Assembly: GCF_000203795.2 (NCBI RefSeq)
Contig: NW_006281111.1
Location: 217,421 to 281,420, forward strand
Direction: 5' to 3'
Source of the DNA: Batrachochytrium dendrobatidis JAM81
Taxonomy: Eukaryota > Chytridiomycota > Chytridiomycetes > Rhizophydiales
DNA: 64,000 nt
In this document: one piece after another, positions 12,381 to 26,941 of the stretch
Layout: the number at the start of each line of letters is the position of its first letter
How positions within the stretch are numbered: position 1 is the stretch's first letter
Notes under the pieces: generated by a model
Database searches by the model: none
Seen by the model: only the letters and a program-made list of their open reading frames with translations
What the model was told of the DNA's origin: nothing
Made by a program: the position numbers and the translations under genes

Positions 12381-14452
12381 TTACAGAGCTACAAGCAGCG
12401 CAATGCCACAGATGACTCCAACGGCCACGTGAATGAGTGTTCCAAACAGTTTTCCCCATATCAAATACGCAAAGCTGCTCCAATATGTAGCAAACCATGA
12501 TAGACCAAATAAAATCCAAACGCTCATACGAGCAGGAATGAGTGCGATAGGTGACAACATTTCTTGAAATGTGCAAGACAGCTTGTTACGTTCTTTGAGT
12601 GGCAGCAACACACCGATCGAGTTATTCAGCTGAAAAAAATGTTGAATGAATACAAAACAAAATATGATACGCATGCTCATATTTATGGCATTGGAAACAA
12701 TCAATCCAACTGTGCCCATCTGTACTATGGATATCAGAATATATGATGTTGAAACAAACACTGCCCAAAACCAAAGCATGTAATAGGATTGGCGACGCAC
12801 AGCTGCTTCCTCGCCGACACCTTGAAAAAACGCTTCTAAAATACCATTGATCCCCATAATTGGCACGTAGATACAATACACACCAAGAACAAACGAAGTT
12901 GTTGGATCAAACTTGTTGTAGAGTTGAAGCAGAATATGTGTATAATTGGGTGCCAAAAATACAAAAAACCCGCCCAATATAATGTGTAGCTGGATGACCG
13001 ATTGGAGATATTCAAAACTTTCACAAAGTGTTTTTGAAATATCAGCAGCTACAGTTGATAGATTCAGCAAGTTAGATTGCAGCAACCGTGTCATATGAGG
13101 ATTACTTTGAAAATCAATACAGATTCAACCATTTCAAGATCTTTTACCTGATGGATTTGTGAGATTTTTTGAAAAGAAAGCTCTGCTAGCTTCTTCAATT
13201 GGCTGAAAAACAATTCTGGCAACCAGTGATCCTGACATCAAGCATCAGTATACAAGTAGTGAAAGTCGATGGGTAAGATGGTAGAATAACTATTTAAACA
13301 CGTCACTCACCCAAATCAGATACAAGACGGTATGTGCCCTGGCTAGCATTTCCAACACCTGTGGCTACAAGAACCAGTCTGTCACCAACAGTGAGTAGGT
13401 GCTTGACAACTCCTTGAAAGAAAAAAGTCATGGCAATATTTGCGTAGTATGGATCCAAAAACACCCTAAAGAAGTGCAATAGCGATCATGGTGTAACAGT
13501 AAGTTAAAACACGAAACAATAAGCAGAATGAACAAATTACACGCTTTCATTGGTGGAAAGCTTACTTTGGAGATCCCTGATTGATGCCGACCATTCGCAA
13601 GGTTCTGAAAGGCATCAGTCTAGTATAGTGTGCATAGGATGTGTAACCCACAAGCAAAACAGATGCAAATACAATCTGGGCACATGCATGAGCCCAGACT
13701 CCATCGACAACCGAAATCGTATTATCCTTGCTTGATCTAGTCAGAAATAGGAATAAAACCATTGTGGTAAGACACTGAAGTAGGAATGCTGCACCTTCTG
13801 TTTTGACTCTTTCAGCATATAATAGACCGCGCTGTAATAAAATAAAACTAGGCTCTGCAATGAGTTCGATGAGTGCAGCGACTAAATACATATATTTGGC
13901 TACAGATATGCTCGCACCAAATAAAAACCAATTTGCAGAGTCGTAGAGAATGCAACCACCCACAAACATCGACGCTCCAATCAAAGGAATAACGGACATG
14001 TTGAATGCCAGTTGGTTTTGAATCCCATCGTCAGTTGAATGTTGGAGATGGACAGAATCGAGTTTCTTGGATTGATTCTTGTGGATAATGGATTCCGTTG
14101 AAGTGTTTCTTAACAATGCCATGCGAATACTCTCTCTTGATAAAAACAGCACAGTAGCCATTAAAAGATCAAGCTTATCCACTATTCCAATCATTTCTAC
14201 GGGAGAACGACGGATAAGAAACATATTCATGGAAAAGGTCATTCCTCTGCTCAAAAGCTGCTGCACCAACATATATCTGACTCCTTTAAAGGTTGAATTA
14301 AGCGATTTACTAATAGAGTCTGATTTTAAACCAACTTCATCATTGGTTTCTGTCCGAGTAACTACATTCTGTCTTGGAAAATCCTTGTCCAAGTGCAATG
14401 GCTTTGTAGACTTTCTAGAACGCTTCATGTATTCTACTCGAGTTGGTGTCAA
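12381..14452 (-). CDS. RFT1: RFT1-like ER lipid-linked oligosaccharide flippase-family protein
   Basis: Multispan ER protein required for N-glycosylation at the Man5GlcNAc2-PP-dolichol step. Four exons: 14452-13566, 13465-13311, 13231-13148, 13048-12381; 597 residues, slightly longer than the usual 540-575 because of a polar N-terminal extension of about 55 residues. Landmarks are LVQQLLSRGMTFSMN, TVLFLSRESIRMALLR in the first third, QGVVKHLLTVGDRLVL with QGTYRLVSDLGSLVAR in the middle, and FAPNY-like APNYTHILLQLY later. Many hydrophobic spans are visible. The acceptor of the last exon is placed at 13049 because upstream AGs break the frame. Its start lies only about 50 bp from the proposed UNC-45 start on the other strand. 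Confidence 0.92.
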
Positions 14453-14502
14453 GTTGCGATTTTACAAACTTGGTCAATTACTTTTGAACCATCTGCACAA
14501 TC

Positions 14503-17215
14503 ATGCTAATCGAGGTTAATCATTGATTTTATACATTGTGTTGGTCATCAATGAGTGCTAATTCATCTTGTGTTGATGTAATTCGACTCTACAATAGGAA
14601 CTGGAATCTCAAGTTGAACAACTAACTCTGCGTATGTAACTCGTCTATAAACTCGAGTGTTTGTATATCAAACTGTTTATTAAATATTAACCTGCTCGGA
14701 TATTGTAGGTTTGAGTTCAACCCAACTGGATTCAAAACTATTGACTGATAGAGCATTGGCACATGAAAAACTGGGCCACATGGACAAAGCATTCGCTGAT
14801 CTGCGAGCTGCACTCTCAGATGGTACGGACAATCCCGAAGCAAAACAGGCTTTAGAGAGGGTTTTGATGTGCATTCAGGAACGGCAGGCACAGAGCACAG
14901 ACTCGCTCTATGACCTTGTTCGTATTGCAACTAGTAAAACAGACATTTTATCAAAGCGAATCAACGCTGCAAGAAATCTAGCATCGCTTTCTCACGAAGC
15001 CAAAGTGTGCATGCATATTGTTCAGGACAACTTGTTTGAACAACTTGTTGATGCTGTTTCTAATGAGCCTGATCCTGTCCTATCTCGTGATTATGATGAA
15101 TCCATCGATCCATCACTTCGTCTTCTCCTTCTGCACACCATCAGTAATGTCACTGCCATTCCCGATGCATCGGCTATTGCCTCGAACTGCTTTTTGCGAG
15201 GTAATGGCGGTGGTTTAGAATCATTTATGGGATCTGAAAGTCCTTTGTGCACTCGTATTGCAACCGATTGTGTTATATCTACTATCACGTTTGCAGCAAC
15301 CTGTAATAAAGCCGAAGATAGGCTTTCTATAGCAAGAGCTACAATTGCTCTCAAGGCTATCGCTGCAAGATGCGGACTAAAATACAGCGCTTCCGTTCAA
15401 AAAACATCGCTGGTCGCGTTAATCAAGGCATCTGCCAACCAAGATCTGGTGTTGGCCATTTTCACTTTGCCCGAGTTTGCCCTTGTTCTTCAGCATGTTG
15501 CAAATGAAGACGAAAGCTTTAGAATGTCTGTTTCTGCTCTTCTTGCTCGCTGCTTTGAGCATATCTCACCCTCGATCGAAGTCACTGTTTTAAATGCATT
15601 CAGCAAAACCATTACTGCTTGCTTGAATTCAAGTTTGTCGGCAGAAATATCGTGTGGACTATTGGCTCTTGCTGCAGTTTTTGATGCTCGTCCTAAATTT
15701 GGCGGTGAACTGTTTAAAAAAACTAATCTTTTAACTACCATTGTTGATCTCGAAGTAAATGCGACTGCGGAAACCAATCTGCATATTTGCAAGGCCCTCG
15801 TGAGTGCATGCAATGACTCGTCTACGCGCCAGGTCATTTCCAGCCAATGTGTTTCTCTTTTACTAAACTATCATCGCCAAACCAGCCATGTCGAGTTACG
15901 TGCTGCATCTTCGTTGGCTTTGATCAAGCTTATGTATATCAACAAGTCTGTTCAAGAAGAGCTTCTAAAAAGCGATAAAATACTCGACTTTTTTGCACAA
16001 ATACTCAAAGATGAAACCAAATCCAGTCTGCGATGTCGGGAAATGGCAATCGAGGCATTTTCATACCTTTCCGCTATTCCAAATATTAAAGAGAAGCTTT
16101 CCACCAATACTGAGATACTCAAGCTGTTGAGTAGCCGTAGTATAGTGGATCAGGGTCGTGCTATTCAGTACGGCATTGCAACCATTTTGGCAAACATCAC
16201 AGCATACCGCAAGCAACTTACTGCCGAGCAAAAACATGCGCAAAAGCTACACGAGTTGGCCAATGCACAAGCAAAGCAACCTACGCAAAATATATCCAAC
16301 AATGATCCATTGGATGAAGATACTGCAGTTGCTGCGCGGGTCAAGCGAGTTGCTACTGCTGGAACACTTAATACATTGGGCACACTTTCAGGCTCAGATA
16401 GCATCAATGTACGTGATGCTGTGTCCCAAACTTATCTTTCGATTGCAACAGATCAAAGTATACGTGGATTGGTGATTCAACAAGGAGGGTGTCGTTCCTT
16501 GATTGAACTGGCAACATTAGGATCCGATACAGGAAAAACCAATGCTGCCCAGGCTCTTGCAAAAATTGCCATTACGAGTGATCCCAACCTTGCGTTCAAA
16601 GGGCAGATGGTGTTTGAACTAGTACGTCCCTTGCTTATTCTTTGCAAAGGATCGTCGCAACTCTGCCAATTTGAGGCATTAATGGCCTTGACCAACATTG
16701 CAAGTGTTGGGGATGAAGTACGAGCACATATTTTTACCAACAACGGTATAAAAATAATGGAGGAACTTCAGTTTGCTGATCACATTGCGGTTCGTCGAGC
16801 AGCAACCGAATCCCTATGCAACATGATGTATTACTATAAAGTGATGGAAATGTATACTGACTTTGGTAGCTCACCGCGTCTCAAGATCATGGTTGCGTTG
16901 TCGGATTCAGAAGATTTTGCTACACGTCGAGCTGCCTCGGGAGCTATTGCAGTGCTTTCAAGTGATGAAAAGGCAGTGAATAGCATCGTAAAACAGAATC
17001 GAGTATTTGAAATTCTGGTAGATTTGGCCAAGGAAGAAAGTCCAGAGTTGAAGCATCGTGCGATAGAGTCCATAAAAAACATAGCCATGACTAGCAAGGA
17101 AAATGCGCAGATGTTTATAAATGCAGGTGTAGTGCAAATTCTGACACAACTTGCAAAGGGAAATGACCCGAGTATTGCTGAAGCGGCCGTTTACGCTTTG
17201 AAATATGTGGTATAA
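14503..17215 (+). CDS. UNC-45/UCS-domain myosin chaperone, TPR region reduced
   Basis: Member of the UNC-45/Cro1/She4 family, armadillo-repeat chaperones for myosin. The long exon begins by splicing at 14709; the apparent start at 14711 is a TTG. A preceding exon 14598-14631 (ELESQVEQLTLR) fits in phase, and a 12-nt first exon 14503-14514 (MLIE) is the best start I can see, though its GTTAAT donor is weak. Total about 850 residues. Residues about 20-60 (RALAHEKLGHMDKAFADLRAAL) resemble one TPR-like helix pair; the usual three-TPR Hsp90-binding domain is otherwise missing. The rest is armadillo/UCS repeat, ending IAEAAVYALKYVV. The start is uncertain; the family call is firm. Confidence 0.85.
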
Positions 17216-18195
17216 CTTTCGATCATGTAAAAAATCTACATTGGGATATATGAATACTAGAAAGGCCAAGGGGAACATGGCTTGATTTTAACCATCTCTA
17301 ATGTGAATTTTAATGAATGCGTTCTTTTTGATTTACTGAACATGGGTAGTGTAATTGAACAAATAAATCTGTTTTTGAAAACAAATTCATTATTACCAGT
17401 CATACCATTTAAAGGGTTGTGAGTAAAACCAGTCATACATTTGATGTGAAATACTGTCAGCATATTGATAATTTGGAACTGTCCAACTAGGTTAGTCACC
17501 AAAGTTTGAAACGCCAGTTTGTTCACACCTTTTCCAAATCCCACCAACGGCATATATTCAACTCCGACACATATCTACGCTTTTGCATAACGTATCCTAT
17601 GAATTCTAACGAAGAAGAAGATGTTCATGGTATGATACAACAGACTATTCAATAGTGTTCAACTCATTTTCATATCCTATATATCCAAAACATAGATATG
17701 CTTGGCAGCCATCCAATTGGAGGGGTGTTTAGCGAGGAACCTGTACTGCCTTTGTATATTATAATGTTGGATATTTAGATGCAGGGTGTTTCATTCGATA
17801 TCAGCCAGCCATAGATGTATCTACTTGGTAGATGGAGATGCGAGATAATAGTTTACACCCCTCGACCATCAAACATTTAAATTTGTCGAGCCAATACTTG
17901 ATACCCGAATCCAATCTTACTCGACCACTAATGCATCTTTTTAAAACCAATTATCCCTTCGTGTTCATCCATCTATCCATTCATGCTTCTTGATAGCTGC
18001 GACATATTGTCGCGTGCCAACATACTTTATGCCCACGCCACTTTGTTTGTTTAAAATGTGCTGCTAGATTTACCAACCAGGCCAGTGTTATTGGGTTACC
18101 TGAGGCATGGTGTTTGACCACAAATACTCGATTCATCAGCCTATTTGATGACCAGCTAATCCATCTCATTTTAAAACTTATCAACTAACTCGACA
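17216..18195. other. Intergenic 1-kb stretch, unresolved small ORFs
   Basis: Lies between the UNC-45 stop and the IQGAP start. On the plus strand, ATG at 17599 opens MNSNEEEDVH, which can splice (donor 17630, acceptor at 17695) to an exon reading DMLGSHPIGGVFSEEP and ending after about 37 residues. On the minus strand, 17553-17257 is an open frame starting MPLVGFGKGVNK; another minus frame over 17490-17390 ends in MYDWFYSQPFKWYDW, an aromatic-rich tail that looks protein-like. I recognise no family in any of these and cannot connect exons with confidence. Confidence 0.3.
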
Positions 18196-21100
18196 ATGAC
18201 CGTTTCTCTGTTGAATAACCTGGGGTTGACTATAGGTGTTCATGGTCGACATAAATTAAAAAAACACAATGAAGATCAAGCCGATGGTGGATGGATCGAA
18301 AAAGAACGTAAACGTATTCAAGCATACGATTATCTTTGTCATATTGGTGAAGCTAAAGAGTATGTCATGTTGCCTTGTAGTTTGGAAAAATTTCAATATT
18401 TAGCAAGTTGCGTAGCAATAAGTAAATCTAACTTAGCATACATGTATTTGAAGATGGATCGAGGCTTGCATTGGACAGATTATTCCTCCTATTGATCAGC
18501 TGGAAGAATATCTTCGTAACGGTGTTGTGCTGGCTCATTTAGCAAAGGCATTTGAGCCCAATGCGGTCAAGCGTATTTTTGAGGTAATACCATGTTATTG
18601 TTTCATATTCTGTAGACTATGCAGACTGCAGGGTCAGCAGAGCTGATGTACTGTAAACGTATCGTGTTGGACGTGTCGATTTACTAAAACTTTGCATTAC
18701 ATTCGAATAACAGGATACATCCAAGTTGCAATTCAAGCACTCTGATAATATCAACTATCTTTTCACGGCAATGCACAATGTTGGACTTCCAGATGTGTTT
18801 TTTTTCGAACTTACTGACTTGTATGATAAAAAGAACATTCCCAAAGTGATTTACTGTATCCATGCGCTTAGGTAACTATAGATTGAAATCAACGGTGTTT
18901 TTAGTAGGTGGATGAGTCTTTTATTTAGTTTTAACTTTGCGTTTTGGCAGTCATCTTCTTGCCAAGAAAGGATTAACTCCTCATATCAAGAATCTTGTTG
19001 GAAAGCTTGAATTTACAGGTATGGCTGTATGGTTAGATCAGATCTATAACTAATGTAGACACTAACAGTTTCTTATTGTATCTCTAGACGAAGTTTTACA
19101 TGCCACAGCACAAGGTTTAGAAGATGCAGCCGTTTCCATGCCTGCCTTTGGAAACATTCAAAGCGCTCTTGCTGCCGAGTTAGAAGAAGAGATATCTCCT
19201 GAAGAAAGTAGGTCAAGGATTGCACTTGTTATAGTTTTTTAAATTGATAAGCATGTAGTAATTCTCGGTACTGTTATTTATTTGAAATTGGCGTTTATTA
19301 TAGTCCGAAGACAGTTTTTGGAGAGTCACGAAAAGGACATTATTAAAGTACAAGCTATTGCTCGAAGAAGAGCTGCTCGTAAAGCGCATGTTAAACGTCT
19401 TGCTCATTTCTCTGCGCATGAAAAAGATGCTGTACGTATTCAAGCGGCATGGAAAGGCAAGGTGCAGCGTCGTGAGTACATGCAACAGCTGCAGCACTAC
19501 AAAAGCCACGAATCACTTTTTGTCAAGGTATGAGTAACTTTATGCTAAATTGGTTTTCCGGGTATTGTGTTGTGATTTACGCCATGCTCAACTCCTGATG
19601 ATGCTAGTTACAAGCTCGTCGTAAAGGCAAATTGGCGCGTCAAAGTTATTTGGAACGTCTAAAGTTTCTCAATGCCAATGTGGAATCAGCAATTAAAATT
19701 CAAGCATGGTTCAAAGGAAATCAAGCCAGACGCCAGTTTCTTGCACTTTGTAAGAATCATAAGCAGCTCAACTATTTTGTAGTATTTAATCATGTGGCTA
19801 AATCATCTATTATTGTAGTGCATGGCAAAAATGGCACTGATCCCAAAACACTTCAATCGTATATTCATCTTCTTGATGATGGCGTCAACGATTTTGACGA
19901 AGAGCTAGGTAACCTATATTTTATTGCTATTACATTTAGCCATCAATTGCAACTGCTCTATACTGATTAATGTTTATAAATACTTTTGACTAATGGTCAG
20001 AGCTCCAAAAGCTACGTCGTCAGGTGATTAAAGGAATCCGTGAGAATCTCCAAGCTGAACAAGAAGTGACTGAGCTTGATATGAAGATTGCTCTCCTTGT
20101 CAAAAACCGGATTTCGCTTGAAGAAGTGATTCACTATACCTCAAAAAAAATGCGTCAAGCACTTGCTGCTGAACATGTTTCTCAAGAAAAGGAATCAACT
20201 TGGACTCTCAAGGGAAATGATAAGGAAACCAAAGATCGTAGGCGTCGATACGAGCAACTCTTTTATCTGCTGCAGACCCAACCTACGTACCTTTCAAGAC
20301 TGATGTTTACCATGAACAAAAAGCACGGTGCAAGTGTAACCAAGTTCCTTGAGCAAGTTGTTCTCACATTATATGGTTACGCACAAAATACTCGTGAGGA
20401 GTACCTGTTTCTAAACCTAATCGATGTACGTTAGATATGTATTTTCCTCACGGTGTACCTTAATTTCTTTAAATTACTGATCGATTTACACTTTAATTTT
20501 TGTTTTGGCACGAATAGTCTGCTATTGGGGTTGAGCTGAACGATATTAACAAACTAGAAGAATTTTGGCGCGACAATCCATTCTTTATCAAACTGGTTCT
20601 TCAATACACTCGGTATAGTTTTATTGTTGGATTGACTTGATGGGTAAACCGTTTAATGTACCAACATTCTCTATTTTTTGGTATGATGCATTTAGTGGTG
20701 CCAAGGAACGCCAATTTCTGCGTGAGCTGCTGCAACCTGTTTTAAGCATTGTTTTAAACGACAATCAACTTGAACTTGAAAGTGATCCCATTGCAGTATG
20801 TAGATTTTATCTGGTTGAAAAGTGTGATGGATTGCACAGCACTCAAGTTATTGTGTGTATATAGATTTACAAGGCACAAATTCGTGAGGAGGAATCTCGA
20901 ACTGGTGAAAAATCCAGCAAGCCATACGATGTGACTGCTCAGCAGGCTAGCCAGGATGTTGACGTAAAGGAAGCTCAGATTAAAGGTAAGATTGGGATTC
21001 TGAAGCAAGTTTGAGCGCACATGGATTGCTCATCTGGTTTACACTTGTCAAACTAGTGTTGTCCAAACAGAAAAGCATTACGGATAAATTTCTTACTGCA

Positions 21101-23272
21101 ATCATTGGATCTCTCAAGAAAATGCCATTTGGTATTCGTTATATTGCCATGAAGATGCGCGAGCATATGAAGGTCGGTTATGTTACTGCTTGGCATAATT
21201 TCAGTTGTTTATTTCAACAATGTAAACTAACTTTGCACATGCATTCAACAGAAAAAATTCCCTGGTGAAGAAAATGAAGAGGAAATCAACAAGATTGTTG
21301 GAAGCTTGATATACTACCGTTACATGAATCCCGCCATTGTGTAAGTTTTTGTTTGAATTTTAAAATAGATGGTACAATGTCGTTGCATACTGAAATGAGT
21401 TCTTGATTGCTTTTACAGTGCCCCTGAAGCATTTGACGTTATTGATGTAGCCATCTCTGTTACGCAGAGAAAGAATCTTGCCGAGGTATGTTGATTATAT
21501 TTGCCAGTCGAGTCAATAGGTTTATGGTGATTTTTAACACCAATCCACATTTTTACAGATTGCAAAAACTCTGCATCAGATTTCGCTTAATAGAAGTATT
21601 GCTACCACTGAAAGCGATTACAACACCCAATTGAGTGCTTACATTAAAGTCTCAGGCAAGCGCTTTGCAAACTTTCTTCGCGAAGCTGTGACAGTAGTTT
21701 CAGCAGAAGAGCATTTTAACATGGATGAGTTTGTTGAGCTCAGTCGTCAAGAAAAAGCCATCATTTATATCAGTCCAGATGAAGTCATTCAAGTCCATCA
21801 CAACATTATTGACAATATCGACAGCTTAACTACGACTAAAGATGACCCACTTCGTATTATTTTGAACGATTTAGGTCCTGTTCCCCCTGCCGATGTGGGT
21901 GCTAAAGGGCCTGGCACAGAAATCACTTTGTCTTTGACCAATCGGTTTGCTAAAACCGAAGATGAAAAAGAAGCCAAACTGCGACTTCTTATCAACGAAA
22001 CAAAACGCTTGATTCTTGCAGTGATTCGCATCAATGTGGGTAAAAGTTTGTTGGATATTCTGGAAGCTGCATCAACAGAGCAACAAGAGCAGCAGTTTGC
22101 AGAATATCTCAAGCAGGAATCAGCCAAAGGTTCGCGTAGTTCTACATGTTCAAGTATGCTCAAGGGCAGTGATAATGCAATCAACAACAGTTCTCCAGCA
22201 ACTAATTCTCCAAACACTCCAGAGTCGCATACCGTCAATGACAAACTGTCTAATGCCAATATTGTTGGTATTTTAAAAAACGCGGATGGGTCAGCTATGA
22301 CGTTTTCACAGCTTAAAGTCAAAGCTCTTGAGAATATGGCACAGATTGAAATGGCTGGCCAGGCACAAAAGGCAGATGGCTATCAAACCATGTTGAACTC
22401 GATTGTTGCTGATATGCTGAACAAGCAACGCCAGCGTGCTCAACGACGTCGTGAAGCCCAGTCATTACAGACCACGCTCACCAATTTGGATGAAAAATCC
22501 AAGTTTTTAGCTGACCAGAACAAGAGCTATCATGATTATATTGATGCATGCATGAGCCAACTGTCCAACAAAAAAGGGTAGGTGATTGAGTTGGATATGC
22601 AGTCATGAGTGGATTGGATCCTCACTGTTGAACCTTATTTATGATACAGAAAGCCAAAAAAGGCACCGCTGTTCAGCAAGCAGTATTACCATCTACGCGA
22701 TCTAAAAAAGGAAGGCAAGGTTCCTCAGTTTGGGTCGTACAAGTATTCTGCTGCTGAACTGCACAAAAAGGGCGTGCTCATTTCAATTGACGACTACAGT
22801 CCTAAACAGTAAGTAGACAACTGACACGTTTATAGTATGCTTTGTGGGTGTACTCATTTTCTGTTATCCATCATGTAGATACGGCCAAATTTCCCTTATT
22901 CTTTCTTCGGACGAGGCTGGAGTATTTAATGTCGAAGCATCTTTCCTGGGGGTTAAGCTGCCAGAAAAGATGGAACTTAGACTAGAGGATCTGCTGCAAG
23001 ACCAGTACAACAAGGTGGATGTGGTAACACTATTTGACATGGCCAAGGTCAATCTCAATCTGCTAATTTTCTTGATCAACAAAAAGTAAGTTTTCATTTG
23101 AATGTCGAGTGGTTGAAGATATACTTACTTTTGGTTGGAACACATTGATGATAGGTTTTACGTTTAATTTATATTTTGAAGTTTCAACTATTTTCAATCT
23201 TTGAGAATGCCGCCATGTGTGGTGCAGTTTATCTATGCGCTCTACCTTGGGGCTATCCAAATCTATTTCTGA
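18196..23272 (+). CDS. IQGAP-like scaffold (CH, IQ, RasGAP-related, RasGAP-C), 19 exons
   Basis: IQGAPs organise actin and, in fungi, the cytokinetic ring. I placed 19 exons in consistent phase (first 18196-18359, last 23182-23272; largest 21559-22577), coding for about 1194 residues. Domain order: calponin-homology about 40-150 (YDYLCHIGEAKEWIE, ending IYCIHALRSHL); about three IQ-type repeats about 215-330; a HLLDDGVNDFDEEL block near 355; the RasGAP-related domain about 425-740, with the IQGAP signature YYRYMNPAIVAPEAFD; and the RasGAP C-terminal domain about 1045-1165 (GVLISIDDY, QISLILSSDEAGVF). The IQGAP coiled coil and WW domain of animals are absent, as in other fungi. Length lies between fission yeast Gap1-like and Rng2 proteins. 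Confidence 0.95.
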
Positions 23273-23475
23273 AATCAGCATCTATTGCACTTTCAAATAA
23301 ATGTTTTGCCAAAAACAAATCATGATCAAGCTCAGTTTAGGTTTACTTGACAAGTTGAATGGAATACTGACTAATATGTCAAGCCAATTAGAGTTGGAGA
23401 TGAACCCCAGAGATTGAAGGAGTAATAATAATGCTAGGACAATTTTTTATTCATTTGAAGCATTCAATAAAAAAT

Positions 23476-25015
<1,540 letters not shown>

Positions 25016-25100
25016 TTATTCTTGGTGTTCTAATTCTTATCATTCTTAAATTCCTTGTCAATAAACTCGACTTTGTAATCATCTTCATTTATACACTACT

Positions 25101-25711
25101 ATGCTTTACGCTCTGCTCATCATCAGCAAGGCTGGTGGTCTGATATACAACAAAGATTACGGTACTGGTTTATCTAAACTCACCATCAATGAATATCTGG
25201 TATTGGCTGGAACCGTTCATGGGTAAGACTGTCTTGTTCCAATCAAACCTATAAACACCTGGATACCAGAATCACACCAATAACTCGGTTCATCCTCTGT
25301 CTAGTGTTCATGCTATTACCTCTCAGCTATCCCCTGTTCATGGATCCTCTGGCTTTGAACTGCTAGAATCTGAAGCTCTTAAAATGTACTGCCATCAAAC
25401 TCAGACAGGTATGGTCTTCAATGCAAACTCGGTCTATTCATGTATTACTCCTGTCATTGATCGTCTCTTCATGATGGAAACTATATAATATATTCTGACA
25501 TTTGAACACCTTTGAATGTTATAATGCAGGTATCAAGATTGTCATCATCACAGATGCGGCTCATACCCAGTACGAACCCGTTTGCCGTAGAATATATGAA
25601 CTGTATGCTGATTATGCTATGAAAAACCCATTCCATACACCGGAAATGCCTATTCGAGCTGATCTGTTTGACCTGAGCATGTCTAAATTAATAAAAACAA
25701 TTAATGCATAA
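25101..25711 (+). CDS. TRAPP complex subunit TRAPPC4/Trs23, short form
   Basis: Longin-fold subunit of the TRAPP Rab exchange factors acting in ER-Golgi traffic. Three exons: 25101-25222, 25305-25408, 25530-25711; 135 residues. SKAGGLIY at the N-terminus, SQLSPVHGSSGFELLE, YCHQTQTGIKIVI and YADYAMKNPF with EMPIRADLFD match Trs23/TRAPPC4 rather than TRAPPC1/Bet5. The human and budding yeast proteins are about 219 residues because of an insertion (PDZ-like in animals) after the first strand; that insertion is missing, as KAGGLIYNKDYGTG runs straight into LTINEYLVLAG. The start at 25101 is the only Met before the longin strand. Confidence 0.93.
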
Positions 25712-25817
25712 TCTTGCCTTGTCAAATAAACTCTAAACTATGATTCCTCAAAAATAGTTGCTGTAGTAATGTTTTGAATTTTATTTGCTTGGAATATGCG
25801 TGTATTCCAATACACTC

Positions 25818-26786
25818 CTACCATGATGGCCTGTGCGATTCGGCCAGCAAAAACGGTGCTAAACACCAGATCTGCGATGTAATTTTAGATGGATCGTCCG
25901 TGACTTCAAATCCGGGCATACCTGCCTATTAAACAGAAATATAAATGCATAACCATCAAAATTCAATGCCATGAAATCCCTTTTAAACATACATTGCACT
26001 GACCTGTTGCATTAAAGCCTGCTGTTTCCGTCGAGTCTCTTCCATCCTTCGAAATACTCCTGCGTCAAATTTACGCAGCTCCTGTACAAATATAGCCTCC
26101 TTATCTTTGATTTCCTTTTCAGTGATTTTTCCAATAATCTCTTGTGCGTCAAGCTCTCGTCGTTTATTCTCCTGCATCTCAATATACTTTGCTCGCTCTT
26201 CTAACAATGCCCGTTCTGTTTCACTCTATATGTCATATTGTAGAATTGAAATACAGACACGCCATGTTGTATGGGATCATAGCAGTGAATTAGATATTCA
26301 GATTGATTCCTTGCTCCAAAAAAACTACAAATATAAAAGAATGCCTACTTGTTTATAACGTAAATCATTCACAAGATCTTGAAATTTAGAATAGGGTGGA
26401 TACTTTTCAGACCCATTTTGATGCTGATTGGAATAGCCATTTTGATGCTGATTGGAATAGCCATTTTGATATGATTGACCTGGTTGGTCCTGTTGCGCAG
26501 GTTGTTGGCCAAACTGTTGAAAAAACGAGTCAAGACCGGGTAGATTAAGGTGCTGATTGCTAGCTTGTCCTTGCGTAGAATACAATTGTGGTTGCTGAAA
26601 CTGCTGATTTAGAAATGTACGTCGCACATCCTCGACCATGTTTGGAGTAAAGGCACCCAATCCCAAATCAACAGTGTTGGATTGAGGTTGTGATGGAGGA
26701 CTCGGCTGGGATTGAGTCGGTACACTAATGGTAGAAAGCATTGACAGCAACGATGTCACTGTATGTTCCTGTTTTGATGGCTCCAT
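25818..26786 (-). CDS. DGCR6-family coiled-coil protein
   Basis: Three exons: 26786-26349, 26225-26004, 25925-25818; 255 residues. The first 130 residues are Gln/Asn/Ser-rich, including a tandem NGYSNQHQ repeat (24 bp twice, 26402-26470). The second exon is a charged coiled coil (LLEERAKYIEMQENKRRELDA), ending RRMEETRRKQQALMQQ. The third begins AGMPGFEVTDDPSKI, which matches the AGVxGFxVTxNPxE block ending animal DGCR6/DGCR6L. The molecular role of that family is not established. The C-terminal tail after the block does not match what I know of the family and could hide another splice. Its 5' side faces the repeat element near 27 kb. Confidence 0.7.
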
Positions 26787-26941
26787 GCTTAATAACTACT
26801 AAAATTCAAGACTCGAGTCTATCCTCAGTTTGAATGCAATAGTCTGATAACCTGATGATAAACTGAAACAAACTTTTAGAACTTGAACTACTATTCTGTC
26901 CAAATGCCACTATTATTCATCCACTCTTTGATCGGACCCGA

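Noticed and set aside
14711..17215. UNC-45 starting at 14711
   Set aside because: That codon is TTG directly after a splice acceptor, and upstream exons fit in phase.
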